A stretch of 36,357 nt of DNA, taken from NCBI GenBank assembly GCA_030748415.1, contig JASMMA010000018.1:1-36357 (forward strand), given 5' to 3'. The translations under genes were made by a program, and so were the position numbers. This DNA is from Planctomycetota bacterium (GTDB taxonomy: Bacteria; Planctomycetota; UBA1135). This document shows positions 1 through 8,908 of this stretch, in pieces; positions within the stretch are counted from its first letter, which is position 1; each line of letters opens with the position of its first letter. The notes beneath the pieces were generated by a model. The model saw only the letters and a program-made list of their open reading frames with translations, searched no databases and was not told where the DNA came from.

Positions 1-423
1 GTGGATGATGCCGCCATCATGGGCGACTTGTAGAGCATCGGCGACTTGCGCAAAAAGCTCGGCAACTTTTTGGTAATAGTCTTTCGGGAGTTCCGCGAGG
101 TCACGGTCTGCTTTGATGCGGTCTGCGAGTGAACGACCTCCCTCGACTAACTCTTGGGCAATAAAGTGCGTGCCCTCAGCTTCACCCACGGAGTGGACCG
201 CCACGATGTTTGGATGCGTAAGGCGTGCACCCGCCTCGGCCTCGCGCTGAAAACGCTGCAGCGATGTCGGCGACATCGAAATATGGGGTGCGAGAATCTT
301 CAGCGCGACTCGACGACCGAGCGATGTCTGCACCGCCTCCCAGACCGTGCCCATCCCTCCACTCCCGAGTTCACGGATGAGTTCAAAATCGCCGAGTTGG
401 GTGGGTTGGGAGGATTCAGTCAT
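1..423 (-). CDS. Serine/threonine protein kinase, N-terminal 141 residues (cut by window edge)
   Basis: The minus-strand frame opens at ATG 423-421 and stays open to the window edge, giving 141 residues of a Hanks/Pkn-type Ser/Thr kinase. The glycine-rich ATP loop is visible at residues 20-30 (LGSGGMGTVWEA), the VALKIL strand carries the ATP-anchoring Lys42, and the helix-C region follows (QRFQREAEAGARLTHPNIV). The fragment ends in HDGGIIH, so its last His is probably the His of the HRD catalytic loop; catalytic and substrate lobes lie outside the window. Family knowledge: planctomycete kinases of this type often carry membrane and sensor domains C-terminal to the kinase, which cannot be judged here. 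No clear Shine-Dalgarno precedes the start. The kinase-family call is secure; the substrate is unknown. Confidence 0.93.
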   Translation of the reverse strand, partial: MTESSQPTQLGDFELIRELGSGGMGTVWEAVQTSLGRRVALKILAPHISMSPTSLQRFQREAEAGARLTHPNIVAVHSVGEAEGTHFIAQELVEGGRSLADRIKADRDLAELPKDYYQKVAELFAQVADALQVAHDGGIIH

Positions 424-514
424 TCGCTGAGTTTACGACGCAGAATCTGGATAAAGGTTTGGAATCCTTTGGAATCTCTTAATTGTCTTGAACATATTTC
501 AACTCGATTTCATG

Positions 515-712
515 CCAAGGTCGTAACAGACGACTGCGGCCCGAAGGGTCGCAAGGCGGATGGAGCGGCCGAAGGGACTTGACGCTGAGCGGGCGCAAGC
601 GAGGGGCGCGCCGAAGGTGCGACCCAACCCGCTCTGCGGAGGTCCCAAGGTCGTAACAGACGACTGCGGCCCGAAGGGTCGCAAGGCGGAGGGAGCGGCC
701 GAAGGGACTTGA
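515..712. repeat. 68-bp direct repeat containing the 3' end of tRNA-Gly
   Basis: Positions 515-582 and 645-712 are identical except for one base (t561 versus g691). The right copy includes the 3' part of the tRNA-Gly gene (T-arm 3' strand, acceptor 3' strand and discriminator) plus about 49 bp of its downstream flank; the left copy is a displaced duplicate. The 62 bp between them are equally GC-rich and carry another related CCGAAGG word. Several CCTTCGG words on the minus strand could form UUCG-capped hairpins. I see no coding capacity in 424-693. Confidence 0.85.
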
Positions 713-766
713 ACCCTCGACAACCAGCTTGGGAAGCTGGAGCTCTACCAACTGAGCTACGGCCGC
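694..766 (-). tRNA. tRNA-Gly (anticodon CCC)
   Basis: Read on the minus strand, the 73-nt cloverleaf is complete. The acceptor GCGGCCG pairs with CGGCCGC, the D-arm is GCTC/GAGC, the anticodon stem CCAGC/GCTGG closes the loop TTCCCAA, so the anticodon is CCC and reads GGG glycine codons. The T-arm is GAGGG/CCCTT with loop TTCAAGT. The discriminator is U, as usual for bacterial tRNA-Gly. CCA is not encoded. It is divergent from the acylase gene, so its promoter must lie in about 767-830. Confidence 0.95.
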
Positions 767-809
767 ACCTTTTGGGAAGGCAGTTTAGCCATGTCGCTTT
801 CCATCAAAC

Positions 810-829
810 TGTATTCTGCGGAGAATACA
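810..829. promoter_or_regulatory. 20-bp perfect palindrome between tRNA-Gly and the acylase gene
   Basis: TGTATTCTGCGGAGAATACA is an 8-bp perfect inverted repeat around a 4-bp centre. It sits in the divergent promoter zone of tRNA-Gly (minus) and the acylase operon (plus), and upstream of the acylase start preferred here (839). It could be an operator or a short hairpin; no regulator is identifiable. Confidence 0.4.
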
Positions 830-838
830 CTGACATCA

Positions 839-3208
839 ATGCGCCAACGCTGGAAACCCTTTCTCCTTTTGTTCCTCCTGCTGCTCGTTCTTGCAACCGG
901 ATTCGCTGGGAACTGGTTACAGAAAGCTCTCCATCGTGGGCTTCCTGTTCGAAGTGGCAACCTAACCGTCGAAGGAATCCACGAGCCCGTTTCCATCAGT
1001 TATGACAACTGGGGCGTGCCTGCTATCCGCGCCCAAAATCAACGCGACTTAGCCTTTGCTCTTGGATGGGTTCATGCCAACGATCGAATGGAGCAAATGG
1101 AACTCTCACGATTAGCAGCTCAGGGCCGACTTTCTGAGGCCCTCGGCTCTTCCCTCGTTAAAACGGACCAATCTCTTCGCCATTTTCGAATTCCTCACAC
1201 AACAAAACGCCTGCCCGAAGTTGCAAGCCATGACTCCAAAGAATGGCTACTTGCTTATGCCGAAGGAGTGAACACTTGGCTTGCGCAACGCAAAGAAGAC
1301 CTTCCCCCCTTCTATCAACTCACGGGTTGGGAACCAGAGCCTTGGGAACCAAAAGATAGCGCAGGCATTCCACTCATGATGGCCCTTCTCCTTTCACGAG
1401 GATTCGGACCCGCTGAGGAACAAAGGTTCCTGAATCTCAAAGGCCTTGGAAAGGAAAAATATCTGGACCTCTGGGGAGACACGCATATCCCTGATGGCAT
1501 CCTTGATTACCCCACCCCTAACGCAAAGAACAAAACAAACTCGCGGCTATCCGAATCCGCACACGGCTCAAACCAATGGGCTGTTGCTCCCTCCCACACT
1601 TCCACTGGCGGAGCATTAGTTGCGAATGACCCCCACTTGGGCCTCCAACTCCCTTCCCGCTGGTATCAGGTCCTTCTTCGCACGCCCGATTTTCAAGTAG
1701 CAGGGATGAGCTTTCCTGGAGCGCCCGGGATTGTGATTGGACACAACGAGAACATCGCTTGGTCTTTTACAAATTCTCAACTTGACGACAACGACCTTTA
1801 CTTGGAGCGATTCAATGACGACCGCACTGCGGTTTTGCGTGGGGAAAAGTGGGAGCCCATTCAAACCGCAACAGAACAAATCCACATAAAAGGTGAGAAG
1901 CCCTTAGAAATTACTCTTCGTTCCACCAGCCGAGGGCCCATACTTCCAGAAAACAAAGAGCTTGGATTTCCTGAACGAACTTTTGTTTGGACCGCATACA
2001 CTGATTGCGACTTCACGCATGCATTCCTTGGTTTCGCTCGTTCAAAGACCATGAAGGAAGCACACGATGCGGCAAAGTCTTTCCTTGCTCCCTCCCAAAA
2101 TATTTTGATTGCGAACAAGAATGGCGATTTGCTTCATGCATGGACGGGACAACTTCCAAAACGAGCTAAGGGTGATGGCAAAATCCCATCTCCTGGGTGG
2201 GACTTGGATTACGAGTGGAAGGGTTTATGGCCTGCCGGAGAGGGAGCCTTTCGGTGGAACTCCCAAAGCGGTTCACTCGCTACTGCAAATCATGACACTC
2301 GACCCGAGGATTGGAAATCTCGAATCCAGGGTGACTTCGGGCAGAAGTATCGCCACCAACAAATCCAAAACCGATTGGAGGAGCGGGATGATTGGAATGC
2401 AACACTCTTATCGGAGGTTCATTTGGACACCTTCGACGGCTGGGCTCTCGATATTTGTCTAGCCATTGAAGAGCAATTGGCAGACCGACCTCCAGACCCA
2501 AGTTCCGATGCTGGTAAAGCTCTCCGCGCACTTTCTTCTTGGGATAAACGAATGGAGAAAAAGGGAGCCTCTGCTCTCTTCCGGCTACTCCGGGTGCATT
2601 TACCCCAAGTTCTTTTTGGAGACGATGATGAGCTGGATAATCTCCCAAAAATGGCGGGCTTCTTTCGCCGCCCCCACACACTGGCCGCCGTTCGAGGCGA
2701 ACTGGATGCAGCTTGGTATGACAATCGAAAAACTGAGGAGAAGATAGAAACCTTAGAACACAACCTGATTCTCGCCCTTGAAAAATCTTGGCAGGACGGG
2801 TTCGCTCATTGGGGAGAAGATGTTTCTACTTGGGACTATGGCTCCTTCCACACGCTTGAACTCCGTCACCCTCTTAGCAAAACGCCCCTCATTGGAAAGT
2901 GGTGGTCTCGCGGCCCCTTCGAAGTTGCCGGCTCACCCGAAACTATTTCTGTGATGGCAGGTCCATGGGAAAACGAGAAAGAACAAGTTGTTGCAGGCGC
3001 ATCTTTCCGCATGGTTTGTGATACCGCTAACTGGGACAACTCTCTTTTGATTTTACCTGGTGGGCAATCGGGCCATCCCGCTGACCCTCACTACGATGAC
3101 CAAATTCAGCTCATGATTTCGGGTGGAAACCGCCCCTTTTTGTGGGAAGACTCAAGCTTAGATGCTGCCAAGGTTTCAGAAGTTCAACTCATGCCTGCCG
3201 ATGGTTGA
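839..3208 (+). CDS. Penicillin acylase family (Ntn-hydrolase) protein, membrane-anchored or exported
   Basis: This resembles the penicillin G acylase / acyl-homoserine-lactone acylase family, in which a precursor self-cleaves and the new N-terminal Ser acts as nucleophile on amide bonds. The diagnostic block GSNQWAVAP, with nucleophile Ser encoded at 1568-1570, is followed by the family block VANDPHLGLQLP and by GIVIGHNENIAWSFTN. N-terminal to it lies the usual alpha-chain sequence (YDNWGVPAIRA, ALGWVHANDRMEQMEL). A strong hydrophobic segment at the N-terminus (KPFLLLFLLLLVLATG) is a signal peptide or anchor. I prefer ATG 839, directly before this segment; ATG 791 is in frame but would add 16 residues of no clear function. 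About 790 residues is normal for the family. It overlaps the next gene by 8 nt. The natural substrate (peptide, amide or acyl-homoserine lactone) cannot be told. Confidence 0.9.
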   Translation: MRQRWKPFLLLFLLLLVLATGFAGNWLQKALHRGLPVRSGNLTVEGIHEPVSISYDNWGVPAIRAQNQRDLAFALGWVHANDRMEQMELSRLAAQGRLSEALGSSLVKTDQSLRHFRIPHTTKRLPEVASHDSKEWLLAYAEGVNTWLAQRKEDLPPFYQLTGWEPEPWEPKDSAGIPLMMALLLSRGFGPAEEQRFLNLKGLGKEKYLDLWGDTHIPDGILDYPTPNAKNKTNSRLSESAHGSNQWAVAPSHTSTGGALVANDPHLGLQLPSRWYQVLLRTPDFQVAGMSFPGAPGIVIGHNENIAWSFTNSQLDDNDLYLERFNDDRTAVLRGEKWEPIQTATEQIHIKGEKPLEITLRSTSRGPILPENKELGFPERTFVWTAYTDCDFTHAFLGFARSKTMKEAHDAAKSFLAPSQNILIANKNGDLLHAWTGQLPKRAKGDGKIPSPGWDLDYEWKGLWPAGEGAFRWNSQSGSLATANHDTRPEDWKSRIQGDFGQKYRHQQIQNRLEERDDWNATLLSEVHLDTFDGWALDICLAIEEQLADRPPDPSSDAGKALRALSSWDKRMEKKGASALFRLLRVHLPQVLFGDDDELDNLPKMAGFFRRPHTLAAVRGELDAAWYDNRKTEEKIETLEHNLILALEKSWQDGFAHWGEDVSTWDYGSFHTLELRHPLSKTPLIGKWWSRGPFEVAGSPETISVMAGPWENEKEQVVAGASFRMVCDTANWDNSLLILPGGQSGHPADPHYDDQIQLMISGGNRPFLWEDSSLDAAKVSEVQLMPADG

Positions 3209-4307
3209 AGACCGAAAATTCGATTTAGTTTTACAAGGGGCAACCGGGTTTACCGGAAAAATTGCCGCCCGTGAACTTGTGAAACATGCGCCTTCTAATT
3301 TGCGATGGGCTGTTGCCGGAAGGAGAAGCGATGCTGTTCAAAAGCTCGCCGATGAGCTTGGAGTGGGTGCCCTCGTTGCCGATGGCCTTGACCCGAATGC
3401 TGTCCAAGCATTAGCAAAACAAACAAGAGTTGTTCTGTCTTGTGCTGGCCCATTCTCTCGGTACGGAACACCACTTGTCGAGGCCTGCGCCCAAAATCAA
3501 ACCCACTACGCTGACCTTACCGGTGAGCTTCCGTGGATACATAGTCTCATTCAAAAACATCATCATCAATGTGAAGAATCGGGAACCGCCATTGTTCCTG
3601 CTTCGGGATTTGACTCCGCCCCGACCGATCTTTGCGTACAAGAATTTTGCTCTATGTTGCAAGAACAGCAACTTCCCTTAAGCCTTTATGGTTTCTTTTC
3701 CTTGCGTGGAGGGTTCAATGGGGGGACTCTTCATTCGGGATACGCAATGGCCGAAGATGGGCATGCGATTGGTATGCCAACCATGCAAATCGGAGAAGTG
3801 CCCGCTCTTAAAAAATGGTTCGCACCTTTCTTGATGGCTCCAGTCAATGAATCCATCGTAACTCGAAGCGCAAAGCTTCAGTCTAAAAACATTCAATACC
3901 AGGAATTTATGCTATGCAAAAACAAGTTTGAGGCTAAAACGATTCGTACTGCTCTCAAACTCATCACTTCAATGTTTGCCTCTCCAACCGGGCGGCGAAT
4001 CATGAAGTGGGTTGGCCCCAAGCCGGGCGAAGGCCCTTCTGAGAGGCGTATCCAAAATGGATTTGCGAACCTCACCCTTATTGCAGGTTCATTGGAAAAA
4101 CCCTCAGCCACTCAAACCTGGAAATGGGCCGGTGACCCCAGCAACCTCATTACAGTGCGGTGTCTCGTGCAAACCGGCCTCGCGCTCGCCGCTGGAGAAC
4201 ACCAGGGTGGCGGAGTTCTGACTCCAGCAACCGCCCTCGGCCCAGCTCTTCTGAATCGCTTAAAACAAACTCAATCCGTCAAACAATCTGAATTCATGGT
4301 AACCTAG
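3201..4307 (+). CDS. Saccharopine dehydrogenase-like / trans-acting enoyl reductase family protein
   Basis: The N-terminus FDLVLQGATGFTGKIAARELV is a dinucleotide-binding Rossmann motif of the saccharopine-dehydrogenase-like family, whose best known bacterial relatives are the trans-acting enoyl reductases of mycobacterial lipid synthesis. The family blocks VLSCAGPFSRYGTPLVEAC, HYADLTGE and PASGFDSAPTDL are all present. ATG 3201 is chosen because it overlaps the upstream stop and immediately precedes the Rossmann strand; an in-frame ATG at 3162 would add 13 unlikely residues inside the acylase gene. At 368 residues the length fits the family. Translational coupling to the acylase and the closely following peroxidase suggests one operon. 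The substrate is unknown; a lipid role is only an analogy. Confidence 0.85.
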   Translation: MVEDRKFDLVLQGATGFTGKIAARELVKHAPSNLRWAVAGRRSDAVQKLADELGVGALVADGLDPNAVQALAKQTRVVLSCAGPFSRYGTPLVEACAQNQTHYADLTGELPWIHSLIQKHHHQCEESGTAIVPASGFDSAPTDLCVQEFCSMLQEQQLPLSLYGFFSLRGGFNGGTLHSGYAMAEDGHAIGMPTMQIGEVPALKKWFAPFLMAPVNESIVTRSAKLQSKNIQYQEFMLCKNKFEAKTIRTALKLITSMFASPTGRRIMKWVGPKPGEGPSERRIQNGFANLTLIAGSLEKPSATQTWKWAGDPSNLITVRCLVQTGLALAAGEHQGGGVLTPATALGPALLNRLKQTQSVKQSEFMVT

Positions 4308-4314
4308 TGGCATC

Positions 4315-5940
4315 ATGCTTTCCCAGCATTCTCCTCTCTGGGCAGTTGTTTTCTTTTGCTCCACCCTCCACGCACAAGGATTCCTGACCCCGCCTGCTCC
4401 CCCTCCCGGCAACATCCCCACTGCTGAGAAGGAAGCCTTGGGCATGGCGCTCTTTTGGGATGAACAATTAAGCTCTTCCAATTCTGTAGCTTGTGGAAGT
4501 TGTCATCAGCATTCGGCAGGTGGAGTGGATCCTCGCACTGGCTCCGAGGCATCACGCAACCCCGGTCCAGATGGAATATTTCAAACAACCGATGATGTCT
4601 TCGGGTCCATCGGGCTTGTTCGGCGCGATTCTATGGGAGCCTTCGACCCTACGGGCGTGTTTGCCCACCATCCTCAAGCAACTGGGCGACAACCTGGCTC
4701 TGCGATTAACGCTCTTCTGGCACCGTCACTTTTCTGGGATGGGCGCGCTTCTGGACAATTCATTAATCCCACGACTGGCCAAGTAAGTCTTCCCTTTGGC
4801 GCAGCCTTGGAATCTCAATCTGTTGGTCCGCCAATGGCCGATTTGGAAATGGCGCACATTGGCCGCACTTGGTCTGAACTCACGACCAAGCTTCAACAAG
4901 TGCGCCCGCTTGCACTTTCAAGTTCGATTCCGACCCGCCTTCAAAACTTTGTGAGGCACAGAAGTTATCCGGAACTTTTTGCACTCGCCTTTGGAACTTC
5001 AGATATCACAGCTGAACGAATTGCATTCGCTATTGCAAGTTACGAGCGAACTCTCTTCTCTAATCAAACGCCATTTGATGATTACCACAATGGCAACCCA
5101 GCTGCAATGACAGCTCAAGAGTTGCGTGGGATGGACCTCTTCAAAACAAAAGGCCGTTGCATTCAGTGTCACACTTTCCCCACTTTGGGACGGAGTCAAT
5201 TTCACTACACCGGTGTTCGACCTGCGGATGAAGACCCTGGGCGTTTTGCCGTAACGGGTCTGCAATCTGACTACGGGAAACTCCTCGTGCCTGGGCTTCG
5301 TAATACTTCTCTTCGAGCTCCTTATTTCAGAAACGGATCAGCCGACACCTTGATGGCTGTGATTGATTTTTATGATCGCGGCGGCGACTTCAACCACACC
5401 AATAAATCCCCCCACATTGCGCCCATCGGGTTTACTCAAGCTGAAAAAGATGACCTGCACGCTTTTTTGGAAACGGCAGTTCTTGACTCAAGAGTAGTCT
5501 CAGGTCTTCCACCGTTTGATTCGCCCACCTTAAACGGTGGTTCACCACAAGTGCGCATTCCTTTCGGATTTGGAACATCAAGTGGAAGTGGAGCCCCGCC
5601 GGTCATGGTCTTTGATGACCCTGCTCTTCTTGGAGCCTCCCTTTCTGTGGGCATTCATGGAGGAATTCCAGGCGCCTTAGCTTGGCTCAGTTTAGATTGG
5701 GTACCTGACACCTTTGGCCATCAAGAATTCGGTGTCACCTGTTTCCTAGACTGTGGCCCGCAGCATCGAGTAGTCACAAAGGTGGTATTGGATTCAAGCG
5801 GGAACTTCACGCATATCTCCCAGCTCCCCACCCACCCAGCTCTTCGAGGGCAATCTGTTTACTTACAGTGGCTCCTTACAGACCCCAGCGCTCCTCAAGG
5901 TTTTACCGCAAGCGAAGCCTTGGAGCTTGTGCTGCAGTAA
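4315..5940 (+). CDS. Exported di-haem cytochrome c peroxidase (CCP/MauG family)
   Basis: A signal peptide ending near Ala20 (TLHAQG) precedes a bacterial di-haem cytochrome c peroxidase fold. Two haem-binding C-x-x-C-H motifs are visible: CGSCH (Cys60, Cys63, His64) and CIQCH (Cys282, Cys285, His286). Other family blocks are ALGMALFWDEQLS, SLFWDGRASG and VPGLRNTSLRAPYFRNGSA. Such enzymes act in the periplasm, reducing H2O2 with electrons from small cytochromes, or oxidise protein side chains (MauG-like). After the catalytic part, at about residue 410, there is an extra C-terminal tail of roughly 125 residues rich in beta-strand and Gly/Pro (from GFGTSSGSGAPPVM to ALELVLQ). This resembles tails on secreted planctomycete proteins and may be a sorting or surface domain. 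The start lies 7 nt after the previous stop. Confidence 0.92.
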   Translation: MLSQHSPLWAVVFFCSTLHAQGFLTPPAPPPGNIPTAEKEALGMALFWDEQLSSSNSVACGSCHQHSAGGVDPRTGSEASRNPGPDGIFQTTDDVFGSIGLVRRDSMGAFDPTGVFAHHPQATGRQPGSAINALLAPSLFWDGRASGQFINPTTGQVSLPFGAALESQSVGPPMADLEMAHIGRTWSELTTKLQQVRPLALSSSIPTRLQNFVRHRSYPELFALAFGTSDITAERIAFAIASYERTLFSNQTPFDDYHNGNPAAMTAQELRGMDLFKTKGRCIQCHTFPTLGRSQFHYTGVRPADEDPGRFAVTGLQSDYGKLLVPGLRNTSLRAPYFRNGSADTLMAVIDFYDRGGDFNHTNKSPHIAPIGFTQAEKDDLHAFLETAVLDSRVVSGLPPFDSPTLNGGSPQVRIPFGFGTSSGSGAPPVMVFDDPALLGASLSVGIHGGIPGALAWLSLDWVPDTFGHQEFGVTCFLDCGPQHRVVTKVVLDSSGNFTHISQLPTHPALRGQSVYLQWLLTDPSAPQGFTASEALELVLQ

Positions 5941-5951
5941 ATCAAATTGGG

Positions 5952-7094
5952 TTACAACCGCCCCGTCAGCAACCTGCACTGCAGGGAGCCGTTTTGGATG
6001 GGGAGGCTCTCCCATTTTTGAAAACCAAGGAGGTGAGCAAATTGTCGAGTACCAACGAGAATAGAAAAATCGTAGCGGCTGCAGTTTGTTCGCAGAGATG
6101 AACCAAAATCTTTATGGAGTTGGTCAAGTTCTTCAGGATTTCCAACCCGCATTCCGTAGGGCATATTGCAAACGATGGTTGCACCCCACCCTTTTTTCCA
6201 GGGAAACTCCAACCCATCGGCGACTTCAAGGTCAAAGTTCTCCGAAAACCCGATGCTCTCCGCATTCTTTTGTGCGCCGCTAATGTGCTTATGCTCGTGG
6301 TCGCGTCCAAAGAGTTTCAGCTTTTTCGGCATTTGTGCCCGTGCTTGGGCATCGGAACGAACTTTGGCCCACGCCCAAGCATCGTGGCCGGGCCATTTTT
6401 CAAAACCAAAAGTGCGAAACAAACCTGGTGCCGTATCCGAGGCAATTAGCGCAGCTTCGATTAGCAAGGTACCGGAGCCACAAAATGGGTCCACAATGGG
6501 GGCTCGGCAATCCCACTTGGATTGCAAAACCACCGCGGCGGCAATCGTCTCTGCAACGGGCGCCAATCCTTGATATTTTCGCCATCCTCTTTTGTGAAGC
6601 GAGTCGCCTGATGTATCTACAGACAAAGTGCAACGATCTTTCCATAGGTGAACATGAATCCGCAAATCAGCGTTTTCTTTTGCAACGCTTGGGCGGGCGC
6701 CATCGTCTCCTCGAAGAGAGTCCACTACTGCATCCTTAGTTCGCTGGGCGATGAACTGAGAATGGTCAAGAGAAGATTGGCGGCATTGGGCATCCACAAA
6801 AAAGGAACCATCAGGAGCCAAAAACTGTGACCAGTCAATTGCCTTTACCGTTTCATAGAGAGTTTTCTCATCGGGACAAGGGAAACGGTCTAGCCTCCGC
6901 AGAACACGAATGGCCGTCCGTAGTTCTAGGTTTGCCTTCCACGCATCAAGCATGGAACCCAAAAACTTCACCCCTCCAACTTGCTGTTCGACTTTTGAAA
7001 ATCCGAGCGCCCGCACTTCGCGATGCAAAACCGGTTCAATCCCGGGGGAGCAGGTCACGAAATGCTCAGTTTGATCCTTCATCCCAATTGGCAT
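5952..7094 (-). CDS. THUMP-domain class I methyltransferase (RlmL N-terminal-half / YpsC type)
   Basis: This is a probable 23S rRNA guanine-N2 methyltransferase using S-adenosylmethionine. The N-terminal ferredoxin-like/THUMP region (about residues 8-160; FVTCSPGIEPVLHREVRALGF start) is followed by a Rossmann methyltransferase domain with the SAM motif DPFCGSGTLLIEAAL (202-216) and catalytic motif NMPYGMR (310-316), a variant of the usual N-P-P-Y-G-x-R. At 380 residues it matches the stand-alone YpsC class, not the 700-residue RlmL fusion of E. coli. Either M1 or M5 (7082) could be the start, and neither has a convincing Shine-Dalgarno. It converges on the peroxidase gene with an 11-bp gap and is divergent from the RNA helicase gene, a second RNA-metabolism gene, across 55 bp. 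Confidence 0.9.
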   Translation of the reverse strand: MPIGMKDQTEHFVTCSPGIEPVLHREVRALGFSKVEQQVGGVKFLGSMLDAWKANLELRTAIRVLRRLDRFPCPDEKTLYETVKAIDWSQFLAPDGSFFVDAQCRQSSLDHSQFIAQRTKDAVVDSLRGDDGARPSVAKENADLRIHVHLWKDRCTLSVDTSGDSLHKRGWRKYQGLAPVAETIAAAVVLQSKWDCRAPIVDPFCGSGTLLIEAALIASDTAPGLFRTFGFEKWPGHDAWAWAKVRSDAQARAQMPKKLKLFGRDHEHKHISGAQKNAESIGFSENFDLEVADGLEFPWKKGWGATIVCNMPYGMRVGNPEELDQLHKDFGSSLRTNCSRYDFSILVGTRQFAHLLGFQKWESLPIQNGSLQCRLLTGRL

Positions 7095-7149
7095 CGCGAG
7101 GGTATTTTATGCGCCCCTAAGTGGCTGAACCCCCCTCCTAGGGTCAAAA

Positions 7150-8868
7150 ATGTCAACCGTTAACTTCACTGAACTCGGACTCCCGCCTGCGATGGTGAAG
7201 TCTATCTCGAACCTCGGTTACGAGAGCCCTTCCCCCATCCAGGCCGAAGCAATCCCGTATCTTCTTGAAGGGCGCGACATCATTGGCCAAGCTCAGACCG
7301 GTACCGGGAAAACAGCGGCTTTTGCCCTGCCCCTCTTGGCTAATTTGGACTCTGAGCTTCGCGCACCACAAGTCTTGGTCCTTTGCCCCACTCGGGAGCT
7401 CGCCATCCAAGTGGCGGAATCATTTCAAAAATATGCGCGCTCGATTCCAGATTTCCATGTGCTCCCGATTTATGGCGGCCAGGGTTATCAGCACCAACTC
7501 CAACCTCTGCGGAGAGGAGTTCATGTAGTTGTGGGTACGCCAGGTCGAGTTTGCGACCACCTCCGCAAAAAAACACTCAAGTTGGAGAATCTGAAGTGTC
7601 TCGTTTTGGACGAAGCTGACGAAATGCTGCGGATGGGTTTCATTGAAGATGTGAACTGGGTGCTGGAGCAAACTCCTAAGCAACGGCAGATTGCTCTTTT
7701 CTCGGCGACGATGCCCAATGAGATTAAAAAGATTGCCAAGAAATATTTGGACAATCCAGCTGAAATAAAAATCAAAGTGAAGCAGGCAACTGCTGATACC
7801 ATCAACCAGCGTTATCAAATCATTGGTGGCCGGAGAAAAATCGACGCCCTCACACGAATCCTTGAAGTCGAGGAAACGGATGCTGTTCTGATTTTTGTAC
7901 GGACAAGGAATGCAACTGGAATTGTTGCTGAACAACTTGAGGCTCGTGGTTTTGCCGCCGCTGCTCTCAACGGCGACATTCCTCAAGCGCAACGGGAACA
8001 AATCGTTAGTCGCCTGAAACAAGGCAAAGTGGACATTATTGTTGCAACCGATGTTGCTGCACGAGGCCTTGATGTTACTCGCATTAGTCATGTGGTGAAC
8101 TTTGACGCTCCAACAGACCCAGAGTCTTATGTGCACCGCATCGGTCGAACCGGTCGTGCGGGCGCATCGGGCGAGGCCATTCTCTTCGTAACACCTCGCG
8201 AAAAACGATTGCTCAACATGCTTGGAAAGGTTACGGGCGCAAACATTGAGCCCATGAAAATGCCAACCCCCGATGAAGTAAATGAACAACGCATCGGTCG
8301 TTTCAAAAATAAAATCTCCGAGGCCATCGCAGAAGGAGATTTGGAGTTCAATGTTCGACTTATCGACAGTTACCTCACAGACCATCCCGAAGCGGATGCT
8401 CTTCTAGTTGCTGCGGCTCTCGCTCAATTGGCCCAAGGAACGAAGCCTCTTTTAATTGCAAGCAATGAAACTTTCGGCCAGGACAGTTTTATCGAAAGCA
8501 ACAAACGACCAAGGGAGCGAGGTGACCGACGCAATCGGAAAGATCGTGGCGCTCGACGCGACGGTGATTCCAAAAACTCTGAACGGGGTGGAAGAAAAGA
8601 CCCCAGAAAAATCGGTCCAAGTAATGAAAAGGGGATGGAAAGGTTCCGAATCGAGGTTGGCTATCAAGACGATGCCAAACCTGGCCCCATCGTGGCGGCA
8701 ATCGCAAACACATCGGGCCTCCAAGGCAAACATATCGGGCGCATCGACATTTACGAAAATTTTGCAACAGTGGATTTGCCCGAGGGTATGCCGCCTGATG
8801 TATTTGAAGACTTGGCCAAAACAAAAGTCTTCAACCGGCCCCTCAAAATCTCCCGCATTAAGGGATAG
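7150..8868 (+). CDS. deaD: ATP-dependent DEAD-box RNA helicase (DeaD/CsdA type)
   Basis: A cytoplasmic RNA helicase that unwinds structured RNA during ribosome assembly, mRNA decay or cold growth. Motifs in order: Q-motif region (ELGLPPAMVKSISNLGYESPSPIQ), Walker A AQTGTGKT (48-55), PTREL, DEAD (154-157), SAT (185-187), VATDVAARGLD and HRIGRTGR (329-336). A basic, Arg/Gly/Asp-rich low-complexity linker (about 455-490) leads to a C-terminal RNA-binding domain of the DbpA/CsdA kind (about 493-570; GPIVAAIANTSGLQGKHIGRI). The 572 residues fit DeaD. The gene is monocistronic-looking: a divergent gene lies upstream and the fumarase gene begins 40 bp downstream on the same strand. Confidence 0.95.
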   Translation: MSTVNFTELGLPPAMVKSISNLGYESPSPIQAEAIPYLLEGRDIIGQAQTGTGKTAAFALPLLANLDSELRAPQVLVLCPTRELAIQVAESFQKYARSIPDFHVLPIYGGQGYQHQLQPLRRGVHVVVGTPGRVCDHLRKKTLKLENLKCLVLDEADEMLRMGFIEDVNWVLEQTPKQRQIALFSATMPNEIKKIAKKYLDNPAEIKIKVKQATADTINQRYQIIGGRRKIDALTRILEVEETDAVLIFVRTRNATGIVAEQLEARGFAAAALNGDIPQAQREQIVSRLKQGKVDIIVATDVAARGLDVTRISHVVNFDAPTDPESYVHRIGRTGRAGASGEAILFVTPREKRLLNMLGKVTGANIEPMKMPTPDEVNEQRIGRFKNKISEAIAEGDLEFNVRLIDSYLTDHPEADALLVAAALAQLAQGTKPLLIASNETFGQDSFIESNKRPRERGDRRNRKDRGARRDGDSKNSERGGRKDPRKIGPSNEKGMERFRIEVGYQDDAKPGPIVAAIANTSGLQGKHIGRIDIYENFATVDLPEGMPPDVFEDLAKTKVFNRPLKISRIKG

Positions 8869-8908
8869 TGGCTGGCGAGGGGCGCAGTCGTAGTTTATGA
8901 GGACTTCC

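Noticed and set aside
515-712. att sites of a present integrated element
   Set aside because: Only 62 bp lie between the copies; no integrase or cargo is there. At most a scar.
7420-8385. 321-codon open frame antisense to the DEAD-box helicase
   Set aside because: No recognisable motifs, composition of a mirror frame, and complete overlap with a secure conserved gene.
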